Assembly (NCBI GenBank): GCA_949126835.1
Contig: OX421498.1
Span: 34,789,299-34,853,298 of the forward strand
Direction: 5' to 3'
From: Anisus vortex
Lineage: Eukaryota; Mollusca; Gastropoda; Planorbidae
Length of the DNA stretch: 64,000 nt
Of the stretch, positions 11,093 through 22,236 are shown in pieces (within the stretch, counting starts at the first letter, position 1; each line of letters opens with the position of its first letter). Under the pieces are notes generated by a model. It made no database searches, was not told the DNA's origin, and was given only the letters and a program-made list of their open reading frames with translations. The position numbers were made by a program, and so were the translations under genes.

Positions 11093-12118
11093 TTAGCATC
11101 GTTTCTTTAAGAAAATATTCTTAAAATTCTCTCGAAATTTTGTGCTAATACAGCAATAGATGACAAAATTGATTCCACTATTTATCAGTGTTAGAGTGTC
11201 TATTAGATCACCTAGTGGATCATAAACTTCATTCCAGAAATTATCAAGGAGCCCTGATAGAACTAGAAGAATTCCATGAGGTGTTTCTGTCACAATAAAC
11301 ATGATCACAACAACAAGTATCATCACTGATGTCTTCTTTGTTTGCTTGTACCGGCTGTTTGTGAATTTTACATTTTTGGGTCTAAGTTTCGTTTTCCAAT
11401 TATGTCTTGCTGTCCTCATTGCTTTGATTAGCATTACGCTAAAGATAGCCAATAGCAGACATGGCAGTACCCTGACCACAACGGCCGCGATCCAGAAGTT
11501 ACACCTAGATAAGATCTGGAATTCTAAACTATCATCCCTGATAGCGATATACCAATGAGTTTCATTGTTGAATGTTGATTCTTTATATACATAGCCTACT
11601 GAATTTGGGATGGTCACAATAGTAACTGCGACAAATACAAAGAAAATTGTCCATTTAGCTCTATATATGCTGCAAACTGTAACTACTTTGAAAGGATATC
11701 TGATGAAGATGTACCTAAAGACTGCTAGAGAAACTGTGAGCCAGTTTGACAAAGAGTGCGCAATGTTACTAAAAATAGCGAAAAACATATTATAACGGGC
11801 ATAAGCTAACGGTATGATAGACGGGCTGTAGTGGTAGAGCAATATAATAAAAGGTAAGTGAAACATCATGACTAGTGTATCTGAAATCGCCAGTCCAGTG
11901 AGCAAAATACTGACAGATGACATCATGTTCTTGCGCGTGAGTACGATGATGTTAAGTATATTACCTATAACTCCCAACACACAGATAACCGGTGCGATAT
12001 AAGAGAAGATTGGATGGTAGAAAACTCCAAATCTAAACCAAATACTTTCACAGCACTCCTCGTAAGTCTCAGTATCCAGACCGGTGGAATTGATTGTGAT
12101 ATTATCAATCACAGGCAT
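11093..12118 (-). CDS. Srw/FMRFamide-receptor-like class A GPCR, intact (copy 2)
   Basis: An uninterrupted 341-codon single exon. The N-terminus carries sequons at N6 and N10 and Cys22-Cys23. Seven hydrophobic segments follow: TM1 with GN (N53), TM2 with LAISD (D80), TM3 ending in FRY (R135) in place of DRY, TM4 around W156, TM5 with P219, TM6 with TETP (P280), and TM7 with NSGINFVIY (NFVIY in place of NPxxY). A helix-8-like KFRENF and a basic tail follow. These are hallmarks of the FMRFamide-receptor/nematode Srw-like branch of rhodopsin GPCRs. It should sit in the plasma membrane, coupled to a G protein; ligand unknown, with a chemosensory or peptide role inferred. No Cys is present at the top of TM3, where most class A receptors have one. 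The start (MPVI) agrees with the other copies. Confidence 0.9.
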   Translation of the reverse strand: MPVIDNITINSTGLDTETYEECCESIWFRFGVFYHPIFSYIAPVICVLGVIGNILNIIVLTRKNMMSSVSILLTGLAISDTLVMMFHLPFIILLYHYSPSIIPLAYARYNMFFAIFSNIAHSLSNWLTVSLAVFRYIFIRYPFKVVTVCSIYRAKWTIFFVFVAVTIVTIPNSVGYVYKESTFNNETHWYIAIRDDSLEFQILSRCNFWIAAVVVRVLPCLLLAIFSVMLIKAMRTARHNWKTKLRPKNVKFTNSRYKQTKKTSVMILVVVIMFIVTETPHGILLVLSGLLDNFWNEVYDPLGDLIDTLTLINSGINFVIYCCISTKFRENFKNIFLKKRC

Positions 12119-12970
12119 GACAAATCTTGAGTCAATATTTCAATATAGCAGCATAAATTGAACAGTCAAACACGCACAAGTCGAAATTTTTATTTAACAC
12201 ATGTGTTTGCCTATAAAAAAAGTCCTAGTAATATAATAGTGCCGCTTTATACTACCCAATATGTACAAGATAATAACTAGATTTGTTTTCCATAGAAAAT
12301 GCGTAGCACTTAAAATTAAAACTCGTTTTTGTTCACACATTACGAACAATTGTAGCTATATTTTCCTTAAATGTAATATTAAAAACACCACAACTATTTT
12401 AACACTGCATAAATTAAACAAACTCGTAGACGATTAGGATGTATTGAAAAATTCAATTACACTGAAACAATTAACGAATTTTTACATCGGTAAAATCACT
12501 GTAATGAAAAGAAATCTTTAATTTGTTAGCTACATCAAAAACACAATATTTTTCTGTTTGACGTGCATTTGGGAACTAATATGTGAAGTACCCATCAAAT
12601 CGTGCAACGTATAGAATATAAAATAAACGGAATAAGCTTAGTTCAAAGCCTGGTGATATTTCAGTTTATTGATCCAGCTCGACCTATAACTAGAGAATGA
12701 ATAATTTACAGTTGATGTATTGTCTATCTTATTATGTATAGAATGAGATAATAAACAGTGCAGTTGCCATGGACAAAAAAAGTTTATACCTTCACAATCA
12801 AAAGCTGTCCCCTTTCGATTTTTTTCTCAATTTATTCTGTTCTGTCTCATATTGTTTTCTTTTTGCATGCCTATATTTTCTGTCACGTAAATCTATCTTT
12901 TTTTGCATTCATTTTATTTCTATACTTGTTCTCTACTCTACCTATTGACCTCTCTCTCACTCTTTAATCT
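12119..12970. other. 5' flank of GPCR copy 2, truncated cassette
   Basis: Aligns with the equivalent flanks at 373, 16366 and 33952, including AACAAACTCGTAGACGATTAGG and the pyrimidine-rich run at 12900-12970. Similarity stops near 12970, so this cassette has lost its Ig exon. Confidence 0.6.
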
Positions 12971-12992
12971 TACTTGCCTCCATTTTATTTCT

Positions 12993-13440
12993 ATTGTCAC
13001 ATATTGGTAGGTCCAAATACTGGAAAACACATTACTTATTTCCTCTCTCTCTCCAACGAGAGTTTTGTGGGCGGTACTAAGACTAGACTGTTCTAATAAT
13101 CTACTCCCGTGCCGACCTCAAATTCTCGGAATGGCTAGGAATAGTCGATTATTCTCGTACAGGGGAGTTCATGTTAAAACTATCATTTTTATTATGACTT
13201 TTGTAATGATATCATTATTTTTACCCCTCCTAGTAATAGGTCTGTTCCCCGCTCTTCTCCGCGAGTATTTAAGGCTAGGGTAAGGCTAAAGCAGCCAGTA
13301 GTTCGTGCAGAGTTTTTGTTCAGAGTTTTGCAGTGTTTTGCAGAGATTTTCTGTAGATAGTTTCTTTTCAGTCGGTTGGATGGACGCATGTGTTGGCACT
13401 ATTCTATTATTGCTGTAAATACTGGACGACCCCCTATGTA
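12993..13440 (+). promoter_or_regulatory. LTR-like promoter segment at a duplication breakpoint
   Basis: The segment is G+C-richer than its surroundings. It contains a TATA-like GAGTATTTAAGG at about 13263 followed by AGCAGCCAGTAGTTCGTGC, an arrangement resembling the U3/R boundary of retrotransposon LTRs. It lies exactly where cassette similarity ends. No second LTR, primer site or target duplication was found, so it may be a solo LTR fragment or simply a promoter-like sequence. Confidence 0.25.
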
Positions 13441-14828
13441 GGCTATTTGATTATGACTGATTATCATTATTAGACTTATTCCTAGGCAATACATAGAAAT
13501 TCAAAAACATAATAAATATATATAATATCCGCCAATAAACGTATAACGAATCGAGAATTTACATTACACTTTTAAGTTTAGGCTAGATCTGATAATATTA
13601 TTAGAATTATTATTGTTAGGCCTACGCATGGCAAACCATTATTCAATACATGTTTAAAAAATGACTTAGCCCTAACGATGAATTATTAACATATGCCATG
13701 GTAGAAATATTCTTCAAGCGCAAATATAATAATAGTATTGTATTATTCTAAAGATTAAAATATGTCTTTTATTACCCACATTAGACTTGTCGGAGTAGGC
13801 CTCATAGCTATTGCATTTTGTAGGCCTTATGTAGTATGAGTGTAGACTAGACAATATGTTTGTACATTTATGGTCTTAAAATAGCTTCGCTTCCACAAAA
13901 ACTAAATAAAATACTGTCTGGTTCAATTTAAATGTTATTATAAGTGTGTAAACTACTAAATTTTATACCTAATTCGTTTCATTCATAATATTTTCTATAG
14001 TTTCGCTAGTCCACCAAAGGTCAAATTTACTATTGTTTACATTGACAACAGATGGAAGATCCAGTTTGCATGTCAAATTACATATTATAATATTATTTCC
14101 TGGAAATAAAAACTATCAATTCAATATCTTTAGCATATCTACTTTAAAATAAATGTAATTTTAGTTTATTTTATGACCAGAAAAAATTAGCCTTATCCTT
14201 AAACTTAATAGGGGTTTGGAGACTCGAGAACAAGTGATTTAAGGTGGTAAATCTAAAACAATTTAATTAAAACAAAATAAATAAAATAATATATAGATAC
14301 AGTTTTTTTACATAAAATTCATTGTATATTACTAATCTATGAAATTGAATAGTTCTACTTAACTTCTAAAGTGATAAAATCCGATTCGACCCCTTTATTG
14401 GTAACGACCCTACAAATAGCGGAGATCGCGGCGGGCATGTTTTTATGTCGGTAAAATACTATTTCATAGGGTTTATCTTGCGCGTTGAGCAAAATGGGCC
14501 ATAATATATAGACTAATAATTATTTCAGATTTTTACAGGAAAATGGACCAGCTTTATGATGGTGTTTATAAAAAAAAATCTTGAAAATGTTTTTTTCTTA
14601 AAAAATAAACAATTTTTCTTAGATAATTGAAAAAATTAAAAATGTTTAACATAAACAATACATTTTAAATACATATGGTGATAAAGGGCATTTATTCCTG
14701 TACAATCGAGTGAAAAATTTATCTTTCTATCGTGAATGGTCGATTTTGCCTAGACGATTTAGTACGAGAGGTGTCGAAAACTTAATAACGCGCAAAAAAC
14801 GGAAGCCAGTTTTGAGTACCTACATACA
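13441..14828. other. Unassigned AT-rich DNA
   Basis: No open frame, repeat family or RNA gene is recognised. The stretch has no counterpart elsewhere in the window. Confidence 0.5.
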
Positions 14829-15170
14829 GCCATTCAGTTGAACTGCACTGCTTGCTTGATTGTAGAGTGCTTCTATTGCCTGTATCAGTCCTTTTTCAAT
14901 GTTGTAGCTTCTCATCACCTGCCATAATCAATCGTGCCATACACGATCAAATGATTTCTTGAAATCAATGAAGTTATGATGGATTTTGCGTTGGTGCTAT
15001 ATGTGTTTTTCTATGAGCAAGCGACAGTTAAAAATCTGCCCAATTGTGCTTCTGCCTGGTCTGAAACCTGCCAGTACTTCTACAGCCATGGGTTTTAGTC
15101 TTTTGAGGATAACTTTTAGCATTATCTTACTAGGATGGCTGGTGAGACTGATTGTCCTGTAGTTCTGGCT
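14829..15170 (-). pseudogene. LINE reverse transcriptase fragment
   Basis: Read leftward from about 15170 it gives NYRTISLTSHPSKIMLKVIL, then GFRPGRSTIGQIFN, FIDFKKSFDRVW and SYNIEKGLIQAIEALY. These are conserved RT blocks of non-LTR retrotransposons, including the FIDFKKAFD block with the first catalytic Asp. At least two in-frame stops (after EKHI and after VWHD) interrupt it, and the YADD block is missing. It is a short decayed LINE piece. Confidence 0.85.
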
Positions 15171-15368
15171 TTATGCGGTATAGTTAAAAGGTTAACAGTA
15201 ATTCTAATACATGCATTGACACAAAAAGGTCATACATTTCTGCACCAATAATGCCCGTCACAATCAACCCTGTAAGAAGTAGTAATTGGTTAAAATAGAC
15301 AAAATAATACCTGGCCATAATCACGTCAGGCTTTACAGTGGATCAAAGCCATCGCATATTACCGTACT

Positions 15369-15690
15369 TATTTAAATTCCTATACGAAGTCAGCCAATAT
15401 CATTATGTAGACAATTTGTTTTTACGACAGCTAGGCCTCGCCTTAGTTTCATTCAGCTACACCTTTCTTACATCCTGGTAGACTAAGTCTCTGCCCTGGT
15501 CTATAACTCTTAATCAACCAAGAACCATGGTCATGCCGTCATAGACTGACTATTAAATCTATTCAAGTTTCTCTATTTTTTTTTTGTTCAACAAAATCCT
15601 ATTGGAGCAGGCCAAGTTTGACATTCTTCTAGAACTATGCACTCCCGACTTAAATGGTGTTTAGGTTTTCTTACTTGGTGTGACGTATTG
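15369..15690. other. Shared left block of cassette copy 3
   Basis: Aligns with 9668-9830 and with 30895-31160 (CAACCAAGAACCATG and GTTTTCTTACTTGG motifs). It normally lies 1.5-2 kb to the left of the GPCR. Here it is about 100 bases from the broken receptor, marking a deletion. Confidence 0.6.
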
Positions 15691-15789
15691 GGCAAGATTA
15701 AGGTCACACGCAACTAAGAAGAGTTTTAAATCTAATTGGCTCTTATAAGATAATATAATCATATCATCTGAACGTACAAACCATTGACA

Positions 15790-16365
15790 TTATATGCCAT
15801 TATATACATTGTTGTAAGTAGATTCTTTAATTACATAGCCTACTGAATGTGGGATGGTCACAATCTTAACTGCGACAAATACAAGGAAAATTGTCAATTT
15901 AGCTCTATATATGCTGCACACTGTAACGACTTTGAAAGGATATCTTATGAAGATGTACCTAAAGACTGCTAGAGAAACTGTGATCCAGTTTGACAAATTG
16001 TGTGCAATGATACCAAAAATAGCGAAAAACATATTATAACGGGCATAAGCTAACGGTACGGGATACATACTGTAGATGTGATAGTAAAATATAATAAAAG
16101 GTAAGTGAAACATCATGAGTAAAGTATCTGATATCGTCAGTCCAGTTAGCAAAATACTGACAGATGACATCATGTTTTTGCGCTTGAGTACGATGACGTT
16201 GAGTGTATTACCTATAACTCCCAACACACAGATAACCGGTACGATATAAGAGAAGAATGGCCTGTAGGCGTCTCTAAATCTAACCCAAATACTTTCACAG
16301 CAGTTCTCGTAACTCTCAGTGTCCAGACTGGTGGAGTTGATTGTGATAATGTCAATTACAGACAT
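15790..16365 (-). pseudogene. Srw/FMRFamide-receptor-like GPCR, truncated (copy 3)
   Basis: It starts at the MSVI ATG at 16365; a longer frame to 16413 is unlikely because the other copies start here. It covers the N-terminus, TM1-TM4 and the start of extracellular loop 2. It then breaks at STYNN into four unrelated codons and a stop. TM5-TM7 are absent and the DNA to the left is the shared left block, so the 3' half and downstream flank were deleted. The remaining frame is intact, so the loss may be fairly recent. A four-TM product would not be a working receptor. Confidence 0.85.
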
Positions 16366-17199
16366 GACACAATCTTGAGTCAATATGTCAACATAGCAGC
16401 ATAAAGTGAACACTCAAACACACACACGTTGACATTTTCATTTGACACATCTGTTTGAGTCCCAAAATTTTTTTTAAATATCATATAGCCGCTTTATCCT
16501 AGCCAATATGTACAAGATAATAACTGGAAATGGTTTCCATAGAAAATGAGTATCATTTAAAATTAAAACTGCATTTTTGTTCACACATTCCGAAAACTCC
16601 TAGCTAGATCTATATATTTCTTAAATGTAATAGTGAAAACACACAAACTATGTAACTGTATAAATTAAATAAACTCGTAGACGATTAGGATATATTGAAA
16701 AATTCAATTCCAAAGAATTTAACTAATTTTCACATTCATAGAGTCCCTAAAATGAAACAAAAAACTTTGATTTTTTAGCTTCATCAAAAAACAAAATTTA
16801 CTTCTGTTTGACATGCATTTGTAAAATAATTTGTGAAGTGCCCATCAAAGCGTGCAACGTATGGAATATAAAAAAAAAAGGTATAGGTCAAAGCCTGGTG
16901 CCATTTCAGTTTATTGGTCCAGCTCGACCTATAACTAGAGCATGAATAATTTACAGTTGATGTATTGTCTATCTTATTATGTTTAGAATGAGATGATGAA
17001 CAGTGCAGTTGCCATAAACGAAATAAGTTTATAGCTTTACAATAAAAAGTTGTCCCCTCTCTCTTTTTTTTCCTCTCTTTTTTTGTTCTGTCTCATCTAT
17101 CTTGATTTCACTTCGCTTGCTTATAGTTTCAATCACGTGAATCTAACTATCTTGACTCTATTTTAATTCTATAATCGTTCTCAACTCGACATATCGAAC

Positions 17200-17204
<5 letters not shown>

Positions 17205-17291
<87 letters not shown>

Positions 17292-17360
17292 AATATATCT
17301 TTCTACATACCTATCTATGTCTCACTCTCTCTCAATCTCTCTATCTCTCTATCTCTCTCT
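17205..17360. repeat. CT / CTAT microsatellite
   Basis: A (CT)n tract followed by about 17 CTAT units and further CT-rich sequence, in the same cassette position as 1083-1144. Confidence 0.9.
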
Positions 17361-17878
17361 CGCTTTAATTTTTCCAACCCCCATATTTGTATCTTGTTCA
17401 CTGCCGTTGAATGTAAAGGGCAAAAAACAGCAGTATAAAATTGAAAGAGTTAGACTATTCCTACATTTGTAAATAGGTATAACACTATTACAATAAAAAT
17501 ATGATGGTATCTGCTGCACCCAAACTAGGTAAAAGGCAACGCTTTCCCAGCAAAAGAAAACAACAAATTATCTTTACACTTCAGGGCACAACAGGAAGAA
17601 GTAGCCCATGTTCTGTAAGGTATACATTGTAACCAGTGAAACATGCCATAGCGACAGAACTGCAAGAAATTGCATAACATCATGTACTTCAGACTTCAGA
17701 CTTCTGCCCATTCTAACTACTTTTCATAGGAAACCCCACTCTCAAAGACAAACTGTTATTTGTAGAACTGGTGCAACTTACAGCCACTGCACAGTTCATC
17801 ATATATAACGAACTCATTTCTCCAGCATCCAATTGAGAAAGAAACAAGAAAACCATAAAAACAAATTTTTTTACTATA

Positions 17879-19428
17879 CTACCTTTCTTTATACAATAAG
17901 TTTACCATTTCCACTTCACTACAAAACTAAAATTTCGAATCGGTAATGTCGGCAAATACATACCTAATTATAACGATTGCGCATTTTTTTTAAATGCATG
18001 AAGCCACGATCGTTGCTTCGCTTTTGCGCATCCTTTTTTTTCCAGCTTTGGCCCGCAAAAACCATATAAAGATAACACACTTTGTTTCGGCTACATTGTG
18101 TCGTTTTCATTCTATGCATCTATTTATTTCGTAAAAACGAACATATCCGAAAAGTTTACTTACTTGCGTCTCTTCCGGGAGAGGCAGCCATGTTGGGCGT
18201 GGAATATATTCCCCGATTCGCAAATTGGTCGAATGAATTCGTGACTATTCCAAACGCTATTATGCTGAAAATTTTATAGAATGTATTGTTAGTCGGGACA
18301 AGTCTGCTGGTTAAGTTTCGGCTCGATTGGACGACGGAAAGTGGTCGAAAGATCGATGCAAAGTTTTGCTATCAAGCAAGCAAGCAAGCAGACAGACAGA
18401 CAGACAGAAAATACAAATTAATAGAAAGGGAGTAACAAGAATAACCCATAAAAACGAAGTTTTTATTATACTCCCTTTCTTTCCAAACTAAGTTTACCAT
18501 CATCATGTAATTAAATAATTGATTAACTTCTGGAAATGAAACATGTGCAGAAAAATATCTGTGTCGCAAATCTCAAAAATATCTCCTTACTCCGTATGAA
18601 TTGATCTAAAAATAATCTTAGTGCATCCTTTTTATTCTAGCTTTGCGCCGAAAAACTATAAAAAGTTGCACAGGCCTTTTCTTACGTGAAACCAAAATTT
18701 TTCTTATACTTTCCTTTTAAGAAATGAATATTGTCATACGTATAGTATAATTACGTTGTTTAAACTGAAAATTTGATAGAATGTATTGTTAGTCTGGAAA
18801 AGTCTGCTGCCCAAATTTCGGCTCGATTGGACCACGGGAAGTGGTCGAAAAATCGATGCAAAGTTTTGCTATCAAGCAAGCAAGCAGACAGACATACAGA
18901 AAATACAAGTTAAAATAAAGGGAGTAACAAGAAAACCATAAAAACACAGTTTTTATTATACCCCCTTTCTTTGTAAACTAAGTTTACCATTTCCACTTCA
19001 CTACAAAACTAAAATTTCGAATCGGTAATGTCGGCAAATACATATCTAATTATAACGATTGCGAATTTTTTTGAATGCTTGAAGCCACGATCGTGGCTTT
19101 GCTTTTGTGCATCCTTTTTTATAGCTTTGGCTCGCAAAAACCATAAAAAGATAACTCGCTTTGTTTCGGCTACATTGTGTCACAAATACATTGTTTCATT
19201 TTCATTCATATTTCTTTCGTAAAAACGAACATATCCGAAAACTTAAGTTACTTCCGTCAAAGGCAGCCATGTTTGTTTTTTCGTATAATATGTTCCTCGA
19301 TTCGCAAATTGGTGGAAGTTATTCATGACTATTCCAAAGGCTACGATGCTGAAAAATCGATGCAAAGTTTTGATATCAAGCAAGCAAACAGACAGACAGA
19401 CAGAAAATAGAAGTTAATAGAAAGGGAG
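17879..19428. repeat. Three tandem TIR-bounded ~0.5-kb units (same family as satellite)
   Basis: Units at 17879-18432, 18471-18924 and 18961-19428 each begin near CTCCCTTTCTTT and end AGAAAGGGAG or AAAGGGAG. They are separated by 36-38-bp linkers containing ATAAAAACGAAGTTTTTAT. Each has a GTGGTCGAAAAATCGATGC-like motif and a (GACA)n tail before its right end. The trio is absent from the corresponding site in cassette copy 4, so it is a private insertion. Confidence 0.8.
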
Positions 19429-20491
19429 TAAAAAAAAAAGAATACTGCCACCAAGAAATATTTTTAGTGATATTTGTTTTTTTTTTAAGGTGTCGCAAAG
19501 AATTGAATTATCTTATACGTATTAACAACAAAGACTTATTTTCTTGGCATTGTTTCTTATTTTATCTAATGTTACAGACGATACTTTTGTTCAAGAAATT
19601 ACGCAGCCTTCTAAACAGCCGTGATCTCGATTTTTTATTTTTTTAAATACTTTTTTTCGGATAACCCATTTTATGTCCAAATGCCATAAAGGAAGTAAAT
19701 GAATTTATAGGCTACAAGTGTGTCCTCGCTAGCACCTCTGCATATATATGACTGTGCTTGAGAAATAGTGTAGTTGTTCGTTATTGACATTATTGTAGAC
19801 AAATATAGATAGAGTACAAAAATGTAGATAAGAAAATAAAGACACACATAATTTATATCCGTTTTGTAAAGAAGTTTATTTCATTTATTTAGAAAACATC
19901 TCTATTCACAGAGAACGTTTTTTTTAATAGCTTATTGTTCTGAAAACAGACAAGTTGATCTTTCAATGTAAACTATGCAGTTATTAGAAGTTTCCACTGG
20001 TCTTACATGCCATTTTTAGCTGAAAGACAAAGAAAAGAGTTCAGAATAATGTGTAATTTAAAGAAGTAATGTAGTAGATGGAATTCAAAAAAGGCCGGAT
20101 CTACATCCATCGAGGCCCTAGCCGCCCTATGCTATTCTTTGATACTTACTTTTCTTCTTTCAAATACCCAAATTCCACGTGTAGATAATAGAAAAAAAAC
20201 CTGATATAATATATAAAAACACAAAAATAATCTAAGAAAAAAAAAGTAAGAAAGAGAATAATTTTAGCACAAAAAGACAAATATTATAATATGACATCAT
20301 TAGAAGATTTCATAAATAGATTAATAGATGTTGACTACATCATTTTTTGGAGAAAAAAAACACGAATGATTGACTATGATTTTCACAAAAGTCCACCCAG
20401 AATTAAGAGGATCTAATCTTAAACTTAAAGCCTAAATAGCTTCTATGTAAAATCTTGTTAAAGTTATTTATTAGTCCACCTCTTTACGTAC

Positions 20492-20803
20492 CGGTAATAG
20501 TTAAACGCACGCTGGTCTTTTTATCATAGCCTCCGGTCAAATGGCTTGCATTGCAGATAGACGTCTGCCCGTTCATAGACTTGGAGCTGACGATGTCTGA
20601 AAGCACCGCTGTGTTTGTGCCGCCCACATAGGTTGTCTTCCGAGACCCACAGGTGAGTGTGACGCTCTGGACGCCCGTCATGTCTGCCGGGACTCGACAG
20701 GAGGCCCTAAGAGTGGTGCCAGCTGTCATAGGGGCGCTGACAATGTTGGTGCCGTTGTAGGTTCTGCTGTTGACGGGTATCTCTGGCAAATTTTTGGGAG
20801 GTT
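20492..20803 (-). CDS. Ig-domain exon, cassette copy 3 (intact, orphan)
   Basis: The exon runs from an ACACAG acceptor (20805-20804) to a CCG|GTACGT donor (20491). It is 312 nt, phase 1 at both ends, exactly like 37376-37687. It encodes one Ig-like domain with B-strand Cys36, Cys52 and F-strand Cys84, ending TSVRLTITG. About 25 of 105 residues differ from the 37.4-kb copy, with no stop or indel. Cys82 and Cys92 of that copy are Ser and Gly here. No signal-peptide exon or other Ig exon lies within 17 kb to its right except through the GPCR cassette. It is therefore either an orphan or an extra/alternative exon of the gene starting at 54450. Unspliced, the frame hits a stop two codons past the donor. 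Confidence 0.7.
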
Positions 20804-22236
20804 CTGTGTAATAAATAATTAAAGATGAATATAAAGAAAAACAACTGTAGACCAGCTCATTTTCGTTTTGAAAAAAAAATCTAAGCGCAAAGGCTATCTT
20901 TCTATCTATCAAATTATTTATCGATCTATCTAACTAACTATCCATCCATCCACCCATTTATCTAACTACCTACCTTCCTATCTATCTAACTGTCCACCTG
21001 TGTTTAAATTTTCCTTTTTAAATTAGACATAATGATGACCTAGTGATTACAACATAAGCATTTGTTAACAAACATTCAAATTTAAAGCAAAATATATTTT
21101 TTTTACTCAAAATAAAAAATAATAATTATAGGCTTAAAACGTTATGCCAAATTTTAAAGCATAAGTGTAATAGTAAGACGAATTGATAAAAAAAATGTAA
21201 GTAACTTTACCCTTTCTTTAAAACTTATTTTCTAACAATTTGTCACCACAGACATTAACAGAATAATTAAATAGCTTAAAACATTTCTTTTTTAATGTGA
21301 AACAAGTCCTTCTTATATCAAACTTGTCAATTTCAGGACAACGATTCCAACAATCGGGAATTCAATTACTTAGAAAACTATGAAACTATTAATGAACTGT
21401 AAACTGTCCCACATTAAAATACATTATATGTTATATATACTTACTGCCTACGATTTGCAGAAATCATTTATTGGGCGTTCGCGCAGAATGGCAAAAGAGA
21501 GCATGATAGCACTCTAGATTTTTCTTTACTGAAAAAAAAAACACTCAAAATTCTTAATTAAGGAAGTTAATTTATTGATTTATATGATCAAATCTGACCT
21601 GATACAACCCTCCCTATTGTCAATTAACTTAAACGAAAAAAAAGTACTAAAGTCATTTTCTCTTTCGCTAATTTTAGAAAAAACTAACCAATCCTTCCAT
21701 CTTTGAACTATAACTGTCGATGGCACATTTAGTTGTTAACCATTAAACAATATAAAAAAATGTAAATGTTTATGCTACTTTATTTGCTTGTAGTTATTAT
21801 ATGAGTGTAACATCTTTCTTTTAGTCCAATTGAAGGGTCTAATTCGAAAAGTGCCTAAGTCCCAAAATGTCCGTTTTGAGAAAATTGAGATTGAAAAATC
21901 AAAGTGGTCCTGAAATCGGGTAAAACATTGTATTTTATTTTTGATTGCTGAGATACATCTACAATGGAATGATATCTAAACCATACAGTTTTGGGCTTTT
22001 AAATAATTTTCTTTTTAGAGATATTGTTTACTTTCGTTTTGGACTTAGGTATTTTTAGCACCGAAATCTAAAAAGTAACAAAAAACACTTGCTCAAGAAA
22101 ACTGATTTTTTATTTTTTTTAAAGCATTTTTAATGCACAAATATTTAAAAATTAAATCGAATAGTCTTCTGTTACAGAATAAGAAAATAAAAAATTCAAG
22201 GAACAAGAAAACCATAAAAACGAAGTTTTCATTATA
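20804..22236. other. Upstream flank of Ig exon copy 3, then unassigned DNA
   Basis: 20804 to about 21715 aligns with the copy-1 flank (2921-3062 plus 6474-7330) and lacks the 3.4-kb insertion there. 21716-22200 shows no match. 22201-22236 is a partial linker of the satellite that follows. Confidence 0.55.
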
